Positions 24,505-34,100 of a stretch of DNA of 64,000 bases are shown here, in pieces. The notes under the pieces were generated by a model. It was not told the DNA's origin. It saw only the letters and a program-made list of their open reading frames with translations, and ran no database searches. Position numbers and translations under genes: made by a program. Position 1 is the first letter of the stretch, and each line of letters opens with the position of its first letter. Source of the DNA: Actinoplanes sp. NBRC 103695 (GTDB lineage Bacteria > Actinomycetota > Actinomycetes > Mycobacteriales > Micromonosporaceae); NCBI RefSeq assembly GCF_030269485.1, contig NZ_BSTL01000023.1:62001-126000 (forward strand), read 5' to 3'.

Positions 24505-26172
24505 ATGGACGCAGCCGAGATCGCCGCCGGCCGGGAGCGCTGGCAGCGGCGCTACGACGAGTCGCGGAAGCGGGACGCCGACTTCACCACGCTCTCCGGC
24601 ACACCCGTCGACCCGGTGTACGGGCCGCGCGGCGACCACCCCGGATTCGAGCGTATCGGCTGGCCGGGCGAGTTCCCGTACACCCGCGGGCTCTACCCGA
24701 CCGGGTACCGCGGGCGGACCTGGACGATCCGGCAGTTCGCCGGATTCGGCAACGCGCGGCAGACCAACGAGCGCTACAAGATGATCCTGGCCGCGGGCGG
24801 CGGCGGGCTGAGCGTCGCCTTCGACATGCCGACGCTGATGGGCCGGGACTCCGACGAGCCGCAGTCGCTGGGCGAGGTGGGCCACTGCGGGGTCGCGATC
24901 GACTCGGCCGCCGACATGGACGTCCTCTTCGACGGCATCAAGCTGGAGGACGTCACCACGAGCATGACGATCTCCGGGCCGGCCGTGCCGATCTTCGTGA
25001 TGTACCTGGTGGCCGCCGAGCGGCAGGGTGCCACCCTGCGCAACCTCGACGGCACCCTGCAGACCGACATCTTCAAGGAGTACATCGCGCAGAAGGAGTG
25101 GCTGTTCCCGCCCGAGCCGCACCTGCGCCTGATCGGCGACCTGATGGAGTACTGCGCCGCCGAGATCCCGCGGTACAAGCCGCTGTCGGTGAGCGGCTAC
25201 CACATCCGGGAGGCCGGCTCGACCGCCGCGCAGGAGCTCGCCTACACGCTGGCCGACGGCTTCGGCTACGTCGAGCTGGGCCTGAGCCGCGGGCTGGACG
25301 TGAACACCTTCGCGCCGGGGCTGTCCTTCTTCTTCGACGCGCACATCGACTTCTTCGAGGAGATCGCCAAGTTCCGGGCGGCCCGGCGGATCTGGGCCCG
25401 GCACCTGCGCGACGACTACGGCGCGACCAGCGAGAAGGCGCTCTGGCTGAAGTTCCACACCCAGACCGCGGGCGTCTCGCTGACCGCGCAACAGCCGGTG
25501 AACAACGTGGTCCGGACCGCGGTGGAGGCGCTGGCGGCCATCCTGGGCGGCACCAACTCGCTGCACACCAACGCGCTGGACGAGACGCTCGCGCTGCCCA
25601 CCGACGAGTCCGCCGAGATCGCGCTGCGGACCCAGCTGGTGCTGATGGAGGAGACCGGCGTCACCAACGTGGCCGATCCGCTCGGCGGCAGCTGGTACCT
25701 CGAGGAACTGACCGACCGGATCGAGGCCGAGGCGGAGGAGATCTTCACCCGGATCCGCGAGCTCGGCGACGACGGCAGCATGACCGCGGGCATCCTGCGC
25801 GGCATCGAGGACGGCTGGTTCACCTCCCACATCGCCGAGGCCGCGTTCGTCTACCAGCAGGCGCTGGAGAAAGGCGACAAGAAGATCGTCGGGGTGAACG
25901 CCCACACCGGCACCGTCTCGGGCGAGCTGGAAATTCTGCGTGTCTCCCACGAGGTCGAGGTGGTGCAGCGGCGCGAGCTGACCGCCCGCAAGGACAACCG
26001 CGATGGGGTACGCCTCCGTCAAGCGCTCGATCGCCTGATCGCGGCGAGCCGCACCGACGAGAACCTCATCCCGCCGATGCTGGAGGCGGCCCGGGCCGAA
26101 GCCACACTGGGCGAGATCTGTGGCGCCCTCAAGGACGAGTGGGGGATCTACCAGGAACCCGCCCGCTTCTGA
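24505..26172 (+). CDS. icmA: B12-dependent acyl-CoA mutase large subunit, isobutyryl-CoA type
   Basis: A 555-residue TIM-barrel subunit without the C-terminal cobalamin-binding domain of methylmalonyl-CoA mutase. This split (large subunit plus a separate B12-binding small subunit) is typical of isobutyryl-CoA mutase IcmA/IcmB, which interconverts isobutyryl-CoA and n-butyryl-CoA. The residues that set specificity agree: Phe78 in TIRQFAGFG and Gln196 in YIAQKEWLFPP replace the Tyr and Arg of methylmalonyl-CoA mutase and match the Phe80/Gln198 pair of the streptomycete IcmA, with the same 118-residue spacing. The start ATG at 24505 follows AGGA. The small subunit IcmB is not in this window. MeaB at 20529 is the likely chaperone. 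Confidence 0.88.
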   Translation: MDAAEIAAGRERWQRRYDESRKRDADFTTLSGTPVDPVYGPRGDHPGFERIGWPGEFPYTRGLYPTGYRGRTWTIRQFAGFGNARQTNERYKMILAAGGGGLSVAFDMPTLMGRDSDEPQSLGEVGHCGVAIDSAADMDVLFDGIKLEDVTTSMTISGPAVPIFVMYLVAAERQGATLRNLDGTLQTDIFKEYIAQKEWLFPPEPHLRLIGDLMEYCAAEIPRYKPLSVSGYHIREAGSTAAQELAYTLADGFGYVELGLSRGLDVNTFAPGLSFFFDAHIDFFEEIAKFRAARRIWARHLRDDYGATSEKALWLKFHTQTAGVSLTAQQPVNNVVRTAVEALAAILGGTNSLHTNALDETLALPTDESAEIALRTQLVLMEETGVTNVADPLGGSWYLEELTDRIEAEAEEIFTRIRELGDDGSMTAGILRGIEDGWFTSHIAEAAFVYQQALEKGDKKIVGVNAHTGTVSGELEILRVSHEVEVVQRRELTARKDNRDGVRLRQALDRLIAASRTDENLIPPMLEAARAEATLGEICGALKDEWGIYQEPARF

Positions 26173-26255
26173 TTTTCCCGGCTCGCTGTGACGTCCGATA
26201 TGACCTGCCCGGCGGCGCGGCCGACCGGCTGCCCTGCGTGCGAGACTAGGGAACC

Positions 26256-27230
26256 ATGAGCGACCCACGGAGCACTCCGTCGATCTTCACCCGCGGCGCG
26301 GTCGACCTCAGCGCGCTGCGCCCGGCTCCGGCACGCCCCGCCGCACCCGCCGGCGGCCCCCCGGCCGGCGCCAGCAGTCCGCCGCGCCCGGCCGGTTCCG
26401 CCGCCAGTCCCGCCGGTGGCCCGGGCGGTAACCCCGCCGCCGGTGCGCCCGCGGCCGGGTCGGCGGCCATCATCGAGGTGAACGAGGCCAACTTCCAGAC
26501 CGAGGTGCTCGAACGCTCCCTGAGCACACCGGTGATCCTGGACTTCTGGGCCGACTGGTGCGAGCCGTGCAAGCAGCTGTCCCCGATCCTGGAAAAGCTG
26601 GCGGCGGCCGCCGGCGGCGACTGGGTGCTCGGCAAGGTCGACGTGGACGCCAACCCGCGGCTCGCCCAGGCGCTGCGCGTGCAGGGCATCCCGATGGTCG
26701 TCGCGGTGGTCGGCGGCCAGCTCGTCGAGGGCTTCACCGGCGTGCTGCCCGAGGCCCAGGTCAAGCAGTACGTGGACGCCGTCCTCAAGGCGGGCGGGGT
26801 GTCCGTGGCGCCCGCCGAGGACCCGCGCCTGGACGCCGCCGACGACGCGCTGATGACCGGCGACCTGGACGAGGCCGAGGCCGCGTACAAGAAGATCCTG
26901 GCCGAGACCCCGCAGGACCGTGCCGCCGAGTCCGGGCTGGCGCAGGTCGAGCTGTACCGCCGGATCCAAGGTGTGGACGCGCAGTCCGCCATGGCCAAGG
27001 CCGACGCCGACCCCGGCGACATCGCGGCGCAGCAGCTGGCCGCCGACATCGAGGTGCTCAGCGGGCAGGCGCCGGACGCCTACCAGCGCCTCGTCGACCT
27101 GGTGAAGCGCTCCAGCGGCGACGAACGTGACGAGGTCCGCAAGCACCTGCTCTCGCTGTTCGCGGTCGCCGGTCCGGACGACCCGGCGGTGTCCGAGGCT
27201 CGTCGCGCCCTGGCCCGCGCCCTGTTCTAA
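26256..27230 (+). CDS. CnoX/YbbN-like thioredoxin-TPR co-chaperone
   Basis: A 324-residue protein. Residues 1-70 are a disordered Ala/Pro/Gly segment. Residues 72-175 form a thioredoxin fold with ILDFWADWCEPCKQL (Cys102 and Cys105). Residues 185-324 are TPR-like helices (ADDALMTGDLDEAEAAYKKI; DIAAQQLAADIEVLSGQAPDA). The order matches YbbN/CnoX, the holdase that hands oxidised proteins to GroEL or DnaK. Unlike E. coli CnoX, which lacks redox activity, this one keeps a complete CxxC. The downstream arginase-family gene follows after 20 bp in the same direction. Confidence 0.9.
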   Translation: MSDPRSTPSIFTRGAVDLSALRPAPARPAAPAGGPPAGASSPPRPAGSAASPAGGPGGNPAAGAPAAGSAAIIEVNEANFQTEVLERSLSTPVILDFWADWCEPCKQLSPILEKLAAAAGGDWVLGKVDVDANPRLAQALRVQGIPMVVAVVGGQLVEGFTGVLPEAQVKQYVDAVLKAGGVSVAPAEDPRLDAADDALMTGDLDEAEAAYKKILAETPQDRAAESGLAQVELYRRIQGVDAQSAMAKADADPGDIAAQQLAADIEVLSGQAPDAYQRLVDLVKRSSGDERDEVRKHLLSLFAVAGPDDPAVSEARRALARALF

Positions 27231-27250
27231 AGAGAAGGGAGGGGCCCCGC

Positions 27251-28957
27251 ATGCGCCGCATCGCCATCCTCGACGCACCGTCCAATCTCGGTCTGCGCCC
27301 GCCGACCGTGACATCGGTGCCGGGGTGTGCCAAGGCGCCCGGGGCCCTGCGCGACAACGGTCTGCTGGAGCGGCTGCACGCGAGGGACGCCGGGTGCCTC
27401 ACGCCGCCGCGCTACGACCCGGGTGACTGGCGCCCCGGCGACGGGGTGTGCCACGCGGAGCAGATCAACGCGTACTCCCGCCGCCTCGCCGACCGGATCG
27501 CCGACATCCTCGACGCGGGCGAGTTCCCGGTGATCCTCGGCGGGGACTGCTCCATCGTGATCGGCTCCGGCCTGGCCATGCACCGGCTCGGCGCGGAGAT
27601 CGGCGGCCGCATCGGCCTGGTCTTCGTCGACGGGCACTCCGACTTCCGCCACCCCGGCAACGCCTCGTACGTGGGCGCGGCCGCCGGTGAGGACCTGGCC
27701 CTGGTCACCGGCCGCGGCCAGCCCGACCTGGCGGCCATCGAGGGGCGCCGGCCCTACTTCCGCGACATCGACGTGGTGGTCATGGGCATCCGCGCCCAGG
27801 ACGAGTACCGCCTCGACCTCCAGGCCGCCGGCATCGTCACCCGCCCGGTGCCGGCGCTGCGCGCGGAGGGTGCGGCCCGCAGCGCCCAGTGGGCCCGCGA
27901 CCAGTTGGTCGACTGCGCCGGCTACTGGGTGCACGTCGACATGGACGTCCTCGACCCGGCCGTGATGCCGGCGGTGGACGCGCCGTCACCCGGTGGCATC
28001 GCCTTCCCCGAGCTGGAGTTGCTGCTGGCCGGGCTGGTCGACACCCCCGACTGCCTCGGCGTGGAGATCACGGTCTTCGACCCGGACTACGACCACGACG
28101 GCTCCTACGCCGCGGAGATCACGTCCACGCTGGTCGCCGGGCTCTCCCCGGTACGCACGGCGCCGGCCCGCCCGGACCTGGTGGCCGCCCGCCAGGACCT
28201 CGACGCCCCGCCGGCGCCCGACCCGGTGGTCGAATCCGCCGCGGTGTGGGTCGCCGAGTACAACGTCACCCTGGACCGGACCGCCGACCCCGCCGATCCT
28301 GTTGACCCGCCTGATCCCGTTGACCCGGTGGATTCTGTTGACCCGGTGGATCCTGTTGACCCGGTGGATCCTGCTGACCCGGCCGATGAGCCCGATCCTC
28401 TCGAGCCGTCGGACGAGCCCGAACCGATCGAGCCCTCGGACCAGATCGATCCGTCCGAGCCGGATCTTGCGCCCGTCGCTGAGACCGAGCAGGTCGTCGA
28501 GGTCGAGCCTGCCGTTGAGGTCGAGCCTGCCGTTGAGGTCGAGCCTGCCGTTGAGGTCGAGCCTGTTGTCGAGGCCGAGCCTGTCGCTGAGGCCGAGCCG
28601 ATTGTCGAGGCCGAGCCGATTGTCGAGGCCGAGCCGATTGTCGAGGCCGAGCCGATTGTCGAGGCCGAGCCGGTTTTCGAGCCTGTCGCTGAGGCCGAGC
28701 CTGTTGCCGAGCCCGAGGACGTTCCCGCCGAGGGCGAGCCGGTCGTGGCCACGGTCAACGGCAGCGCGGCCCACGATCCGGCCCGGCCGATCGTTCCGCG
28801 GCCGCTCGGCTCGGCGCCGCTGCTGGACTCCGAGCCGCTGCCGGCCACCAGGCCCGGGATGCTGCGCCCGCGGCCCTCGGAGGACAGCGGGTTCACCCTC
28901 CCGACTCAACGCCCGGCGTTCGACCTCGGCTCCGGCGAGCCGGCCGACATCGCCTGA
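27251..28957 (+). CDS. arginase-family hydrolase with long acidic repeat tail
   Basis: A 568-residue protein. Residues 1-300 are a ureohydrolase fold with three metal-site motifs: GGDCS (97-101), DGHSDFRHP and HVDMDVLDP, plus EITVFDPDYD. In classical arginases the first motif is GGDHS; here the metal-ligand His is Cys, so agmatinase or arginase activity cannot be assumed. Residues from about 338 to 500 are an unusual acidic tail of repeats (DPVDPVD, VEVEPAVEVEP, EAEPIVEAEP), followed by a Pro-rich end. The ATG at 27251 has GGGAGG upstream. The function of the tail (spacer, metal or protein contact) is unknown. Confidence 0.8.
   Translation: MRRIAILDAPSNLGLRPPTVTSVPGCAKAPGALRDNGLLERLHARDAGCLTPPRYDPGDWRPGDGVCHAEQINAYSRRLADRIADILDAGEFPVILGGDCSIVIGSGLAMHRLGAEIGGRIGLVFVDGHSDFRHPGNASYVGAAAGEDLALVTGRGQPDLAAIEGRRPYFRDIDVVVMGIRAQDEYRLDLQAAGIVTRPVPALRAEGAARSAQWARDQLVDCAGYWVHVDMDVLDPAVMPAVDAPSPGGIAFPELELLLAGLVDTPDCLGVEITVFDPDYDHDGSYAAEITSTLVAGLSPVRTAPARPDLVAARQDLDAPPAPDPVVESAAVWVAEYNVTLDRTADPADPVDPPDPVDPVDSVDPVDPVDPVDPADPADEPDPLEPSDEPEPIEPSDQIDPSEPDLAPVAETEQVVEVEPAVEVEPAVEVEPAVEVEPVVEAEPVAEAEPIVEAEPIVEAEPIVEAEPIVEAEPVFEPVAEAEPVAEPEDVPAEGEPVVATVNGSAAHDPARPIVPRPLGSAPLLDSEPLPATRPGMLRPRPSEDSGFTLPTQRPAFDLGSGEPADIA
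28291..28720 (+). repeat. coding minisatellite in the arginase-family gene
   Basis: Three runs of in-frame tandem repeats: a 15-bp GTTGACCCGGTGGAT type in the first part, an 18-bp GTTGAGGTCGAGCCTGCC type repeated three times (about 28510-28565), then an 18-bp GAGGCCGAGCCGATTGTC type repeated four times (about 28595-28670). All units are multiples of three, so length changes keep the frame. Confidence 0.85.
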
Positions 28958-29061
28958 CGCGTCGGCCGGTCGGGCTGGACTTCACGCGTCGGCCGGTCGG
29001 GCTGGACTTCACGCGTCAGCCGGTCGGGCTGGACTTCACGCGTCAGCCGTTCAGGCCGGAC
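28958..29061. repeat. 27-bp tandem repeat, three full units plus the source copy
   Basis: Units at 28958-28984, 28985-29011 and 29012-29038 are nearly identical and begin CGCGTCGGCCGGTCGGGCTG (third unit CGCGTCAGCC). A diverged fourth copy (29039-29061) forms the 3' end of the penicillin-binding protein gene, including its stop codon. The array starts at the first base after the arginase-family stop codon and fills the whole intergenic space between the two convergent genes. Confidence 0.85.
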
Positions 29062-30941
29062 AGGAAGCGGGACACGATCGGGACGGCGGTGTCGGCGCCG
29101 GCGCCGCCCTTCTGGACCATCACCGCGAACGCGACGTCGTCCTGCCAGCCGATGAACCAGGCGTGCGTCTCCGGGGAACCGGACGCGAACTCGGCGGTGC
29201 CGGTCTTGCCGTACACCGGCTTGCCCTTCGCTCGCTTCAAGGCCGTACCCGTGCCTGAGGTGACCACCTCGCGCATCATCTCCCGCAACGGGTCGGCGGT
29301 GGCCGCGTCGATCGGGCTGCCGTCGACGGCAGGCTTGGCCGGCGGCGGGTCGAGCACCAGCTTGGGCTGGACGAACTTGCCGCGGGCGACCGCCGCCGTC
29401 GCGCTGGCCATGGCGATCGGGCTGACCGCGGTCTGACCCTGGCCGAAGCTCGCCTGGGCCAGCTCGCCGGGGTTGTCGGCGGGTGACGGCTTCCCGCTGA
29501 ACGCCGGCATGCCGAGGTCCCACTCGGCGCCGAGGCCGAGGGCCGTCGAGGCCGCTTTCAGCCCGTCCGCGCCGAGTTTCGGCGACAGGTTCACGAACGC
29601 GGTGTTGCACGACTTGGCGAAGTCGGTGTGGAACGGGACCTTGCCGAGGGCCATGTCGTGCGAGTTCTTGAAGGCCTTGCCCGCGACCTCCTTGGTCTTC
29701 GGGCAGTCGACGGCGGTGTCGGCGGTGACCGCCTTCTTCTGCAGCAGGCCGAGCGTCGAGACCATCTTGAACGTCGAGCCGGGTGGCACCTGCCCGGTCA
29801 GCGCCACGTTGTCACTGCCGCCGTCGGGGCCGTTGCTGACCGCCAGCACCGCCGAGTCGCTGATCCGCACCGCGACCAGGGCGCTGGGCTGCTTCTGCGT
29901 CGCGGTTGCCGCGTCGGCCGCGTTCTGCGTACGCACATCGATCGTGGTTTTGACCGGTGTCCCGGCGACCGGCTTGGTGCTGAAGACCTGGGCCGGCTTC
30001 TCGTCGCCGCTGCGCTGGATCACCACGGACAGCCCGGACGTGCCCCGCAGCTTGGCGTCGTAGCGTTCCTGGATGCCGCCGTGCCCGGCCGTGTCGCCCT
30101 GGGCGAGGGTGTCGGGGTTGGCGTCGATGTCCTCGGCGGTGGCCAGGTCGACGGTGCCGAGGAGGGCGCGCGCGAACATCCGGGTCGGCGCCAGGGCGCG
30201 GCTTTCCTCGGGGAACGTGGTGCCGGGCAGCGGGCGTACCTCTGCCCTGATCTTGAGATAGTCCTCGCGACGCAGCGTGACGATGTCGATGCGGCTGTTC
30301 TCCTGCGCCTTCGCGACGCGGGCGGGGAGGTCCTTGAGGTCGACGGTCACCTTGATCTTCTTGAGGGCCGTGGTGAGCGCCGTGGCCAGCGCGGGAACGT
30401 CGTCGCCGACCCGGGCGGGGTCGAGCGCGATGGTGACCACCGGGCGCGGCGTCACGATCGGCTTGCCGGCCGCGTCGAGCACGGCGGCCCGCTCGGCGGC
30501 GACCCGGCGCACGGCGAGCTTGTCGCCGCCGACCAGGTCTTTCTGCACGATGGACGGCTCCCAGATGATCCGCCAGCCGTCGCTGTCCCGCTTCGTCATC
30601 CGGACGAGGCTCTGGTACGACCAGGGCACACCCCCGGGCAGCGTCCAGTCGATCTTGACCGTGCCGGTCGCGATGTCGCCGTTCTCCTTCGTGTCACCGG
30701 CCCGGCTGACCACCAGCGTGGTGACCGGCAGCTCGCCGGCGAGGCCGCCGATCTCGGTGGCCACCTCGTCCGACTTGATCGGGGCGCCGGCGGCCGTGAC
30801 AAAGCCCACCTTCGACAGATCGCCGGATTTCCACCCGCTCAGGAACGTGTCGAGCGCGTCATCCGGCCCGTCGGAACCGCAGGCCGTGGCACCGCCGCCC
30901 AGCATCGCCAGGCCGATCAGGGCCGCGAGGGCACGCCGCAT
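29043..30941 (-). CDS. penicillin-binding protein, MecA_N/transpeptidase lipoprotein
   Basis: Cross-links peptidoglycan outside the membrane. The 632-residue precursor has a lipoprotein signal (LAMLGGGATAC, Cys21 as lipidated residue), an NTF2-like MecA_N domain (GPDDALDTFLSGWKSGDLSK to about residue 145), a linker/dimerisation domain, and a class B transpeptidase domain with GSTFK (active Ser), SCN and KTGTAEF. The MecA_N domain also occurs in PBP2a of staphylococci. Actinobacterial relatives are usually low-affinity class B PBPs; beta-lactam affinity cannot be judged here. It is divergent from the glutamate dehydrogenase gene with 228 bp between starts. Confidence 0.92.
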   Translation of the reverse strand: MRRALAALIGLAMLGGGATACGSDGPDDALDTFLSGWKSGDLSKVGFVTAAGAPIKSDEVATEIGGLAGELPVTTLVVSRAGDTKENGDIATGTVKIDWTLPGGVPWSYQSLVRMTKRDSDGWRIIWEPSIVQKDLVGGDKLAVRRVAAERAAVLDAAGKPIVTPRPVVTIALDPARVGDDVPALATALTTALKKIKVTVDLKDLPARVAKAQENSRIDIVTLRREDYLKIRAEVRPLPGTTFPEESRALAPTRMFARALLGTVDLATAEDIDANPDTLAQGDTAGHGGIQERYDAKLRGTSGLSVVIQRSGDEKPAQVFSTKPVAGTPVKTTIDVRTQNAADAATATQKQPSALVAVRISDSAVLAVSNGPDGGSDNVALTGQVPPGSTFKMVSTLGLLQKKAVTADTAVDCPKTKEVAGKAFKNSHDMALGKVPFHTDFAKSCNTAFVNLSPKLGADGLKAASTALGLGAEWDLGMPAFSGKPSPADNPGELAQASFGQGQTAVSPIAMASATAAVARGKFVQPKLVLDPPPAKPAVDGSPIDAATADPLREMMREVVTSGTGTALKRAKGKPVYGKTGTAEFASGSPETHAWFIGWQDDVAFAVMVQKGGAGADTAVPIVSRFLSGLNG

Positions 30942-31133
30942 CGTTTCTCCATCTCAGGGGGGTACGGGCTGCCAGAAACTTAGCGAACGCTCATCACATC
31001 TCGGCTGCGACAGTGTCCTGCGCTGGGTGATCTGTATCAAATTTCGGCCACGATCGGCACGTTCGCGACCTTGGCGTGACCGACGCCCCGGATTCCTGTC
31101 GGGGGCACGCCGTAGGCTGTGCCAGAAGCGTTT

Positions 31134-31153
31134 AGCCCACAGAGTTGTGGGCT
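31134..31153 (+). promoter_or_regulatory. perfect hairpin/palindrome upstream of glutamate dehydrogenase
   Basis: AGCCCACA and TGTGGGCT form an 8-bp perfect stem around GAGT, 17-36 bases before the ATG at 31170. It could be an operator or a 5'-leader hairpin near the ribosome-binding region (GAGGGGAG). Confidence 0.4.
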
Positions 31154-31169
31154 GAGGGGAGTGCCAGGC

Positions 31170-34100
31170 ATGGCTGTCGCCGACGAGGCAGCGTCCGATT
31201 CCGACCCTGAGATCGACTTCGTGCCGGGCCCCGGGCTGGCGGTGACCGGCCGGCTCGGCACGTCTGAGGACAGCGAGCTCGAGGAGCCGTTGCCCAATGC
31301 CGAGCGGCTGGTGGCCGCGGCGGTGTCGCTGGCCGGCAACGACCACGTGACGGCGTCGCTGGTGGACCGCTTCTGGCGGTTCGCGCCCGACGAGGAACTG
31401 GTCGGCTTCACGCCGGAGGAGATGCACGCCGCCGCACTCGACCATCGTGAGCTGGCCGCGGCCCGGTTGCCCGGCGAGCTGAAGGTGGAGATCAGCCCGC
31501 CTGACCGCGACGAGCCGCGCACGGTGGTGTCGATCGTCACCGACGACATGCCGTTCCTGGTCGACTCGGTCACCGCGCTGCTCACCGCCCACCAGCTCGA
31601 GGTGCATCTGCTGGTGCACCCGCTGATCGTGGTGCGCCGCGAGCCGCTGGGGGCGCTGGCCGAGGTCGAGGCCGACGTCGAGCCCGACGACGCGATCGAC
31701 GGCGACCTGGTGGAGAGCTGGATCCGGATCGAGATCGACCCGGTCCGCGACCCGGCCGCCCGTGAGCAGCTGCACAACGAGGTGCGGCGGGTGCTCACCG
31801 ACGTGCGCGACGCGGTGGAGGACTGGCAGCGCATGCGTCAGCGGGCGCTGGTGATCGCCGACGAGCTGGCCGCCGCCCGTGGTTCCGACACCAAGCTCCC
31901 GGTGCCGGACAAGGACGTCACCGACTCGGTCGAGCTGCTCAAGTGGCTGGCCCACGACCACTTCACCTTCCTGGGTTACCGGGAGTACCGGTTGCGCGAC
32001 GACGTCCTGCACGTCGTCGAGGGCAGCGGCCTGGGCATCCTGCGGGGTCCGGGCACGCCGCGGGCGCTGTCGTCGATGACGCCGGAGGCGTACAAACGCG
32101 CGCTGGAGAAACGCCTGCTGGTGATCACCAAGGCCAACTCCCGGGCGACCGTGCACCGCTCGTCGTACCTCGACTACATCGGCGTGAAGGTCTTCGACGA
32201 CGACGGTCAGGTGGTCGGCGAGCGCCGCTTCCTGGGCCTGTTCTCCAGCTCGGCCTACCGCACCAGCGTCCGTGAGCTGCCGGTGGTCCGCCGCAAGGTG
32301 GGCGAGGTGCTGGACCGCTCCGGCCTCTCCCCGCGCGGGCACAGCGGCAAGGACCTGCTGCAGATCCTGGAGACTTACCCGCGCGACGAGCTTTTCCAGA
32401 TCAAGACCGATGATCTGTACGAGGCGGTGGTCGGCGTCCTGCGGATGGCGGGCCGCCGTCAGTTGCGCCTGTTCCTGCGCCGGGACGGCTACGGCCGGTT
32501 CATCTCCTGCCTGGTCTACCTGCCCCGCGACCGGTTCACCACGCAGAACAGGCTGTGTATGCAGGAGATCCTGCTGCGCGAGCTGAACGGCATCGGGGTC
32601 GACTACACCACCCGGGTGACCGAGCGGATGCTCGCGCGGGTGCATTTCGTGGTGCGCACCGACCCGGCCGACCCGCCCGGCCAGGTTGATCCGAACGAGC
32701 TGGCCGAGATGCTCGCCGACGCCACCCGCATCTGGGACGACGACTTCTCCCTGGTGCTGGAGCGCAAGCTCGGCGAGGAGCCGGCCAAGGACCTGTTCGC
32801 GCGGTACGCGACGGCGTTCCCGGACAGCTACAAGGACGGTCACACGCCGTACGAGGCGGTGCAGGATCTCGCCAAGCTGGAGCTGCTCGAGGAGCCGGGC
32901 CAGCTGGAGATGCACCTCTACCGCAAGCGGCACCTGAGCAAGGCCGGCGAGCCCGAGCCGGACGATCACGACGTGCGGTTCAAGGTCTACCGGTACGGCG
33001 AGCCGATGATGCTCTCCACGGTGCTGCCGGTGCTGCACTCGCTCGGCGTCGAGGTGGTCGACGAGCGGCCGTACGAGGTGCGGCGCCCGGACGGCACGGT
33101 CTACCTCTACGACTTCGGTTTGCAGCCGCCGACCGAGCATCGTGAGTTGTCCGAGGTCCGGCCGCAGGTGGAGAACGCGTTCGCCGCCGCCTGGCGAGGC
33201 GAGGCCGAGGTGGACGGCTTCAACGAGCTGGTGCTGCGCGCCGGGCTGACCTGGCGGCAGGCGGTGGTCCTGCGGGCGTACGCGAAATATCAGCGCCAGA
33301 CCGGGCAGGTCTTCTCACAGCGCTACGTGGAGTCCACGTTCGTGTCCTACCCGGAGATCGCGCGGCTGCTGGTGCGGCTGTTCGAGACCCGGTTCTCGCC
33401 GCGGCTGGAGATCGGCGAGCAGGACCGTGACCGGCTCTCCGGCGAGCTGTCCGAGCAGATCACCACCCTGCTGGACGCGGTGGACAGCCTCGACCAGGAC
33501 CGCATCCTGCGGTCGTACCTGACGTTGATCCAGGCCACCCTGCGCACCAGCTTCTTCCAGCGCGGCCCGGACCAGCGGCCGAAGTCCTACGTCGCGTTCA
33601 AGCTGGACCCGCAGGCGATCCCGGGCCTGCCACAGCCGCGGCCGAAATACGAGATTTTTGTGTACTCGCCTCGGTTCGAGGGTGTGCACCTGCGGTTCGG
33701 TGACGTGGCCCGGGGCGGTCTGCGCTGGTCCGACCGCCGGGAGGACTTCCGGACCGAGATCCTGGGCCTGGTCAAGGCGCAGATGGTCAAGAACGCGGTG
33801 ATCGTGCCGGTGGGCGCCAAGGGCGGCTTCGTGCTGAAGCAGAAACCGGGCGACCGGGACGAGGCGGTGGCCTGCTACCGCCAGTTCATCACCGCTCTGC
33901 TGGACGTCACCGACAACATCCTGTCCGGCAAGATCGTGCCGCCGCGTGACGTGGTCCGGCACGACGGCGACGACCCTTACCTCGTGGTGGCGGCGGACAA
34001 GGGCACGGCCACGTTCTCCGACATCGCCAACGAGATCTCGGTCGGCAAGGACTTCTGGATGGGCGACGCGTTCGCCTCCGGCGGGTCGGCCGGCTACGAC

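Noticed and set aside
24505..26172. Annotation as methylmalonyl-CoA mutase
   Set aside because: No B12-binding domain is fused, and the two specificity residues are Phe and Gln, not Tyr and Arg.
28105..28896. Repetitive minus-strand frame rich in Gly/Ser/Thr
   Set aside because: It is the antisense of the arginase tail repeats; its regular pattern comes from the minisatellite, not from selection on a protein.
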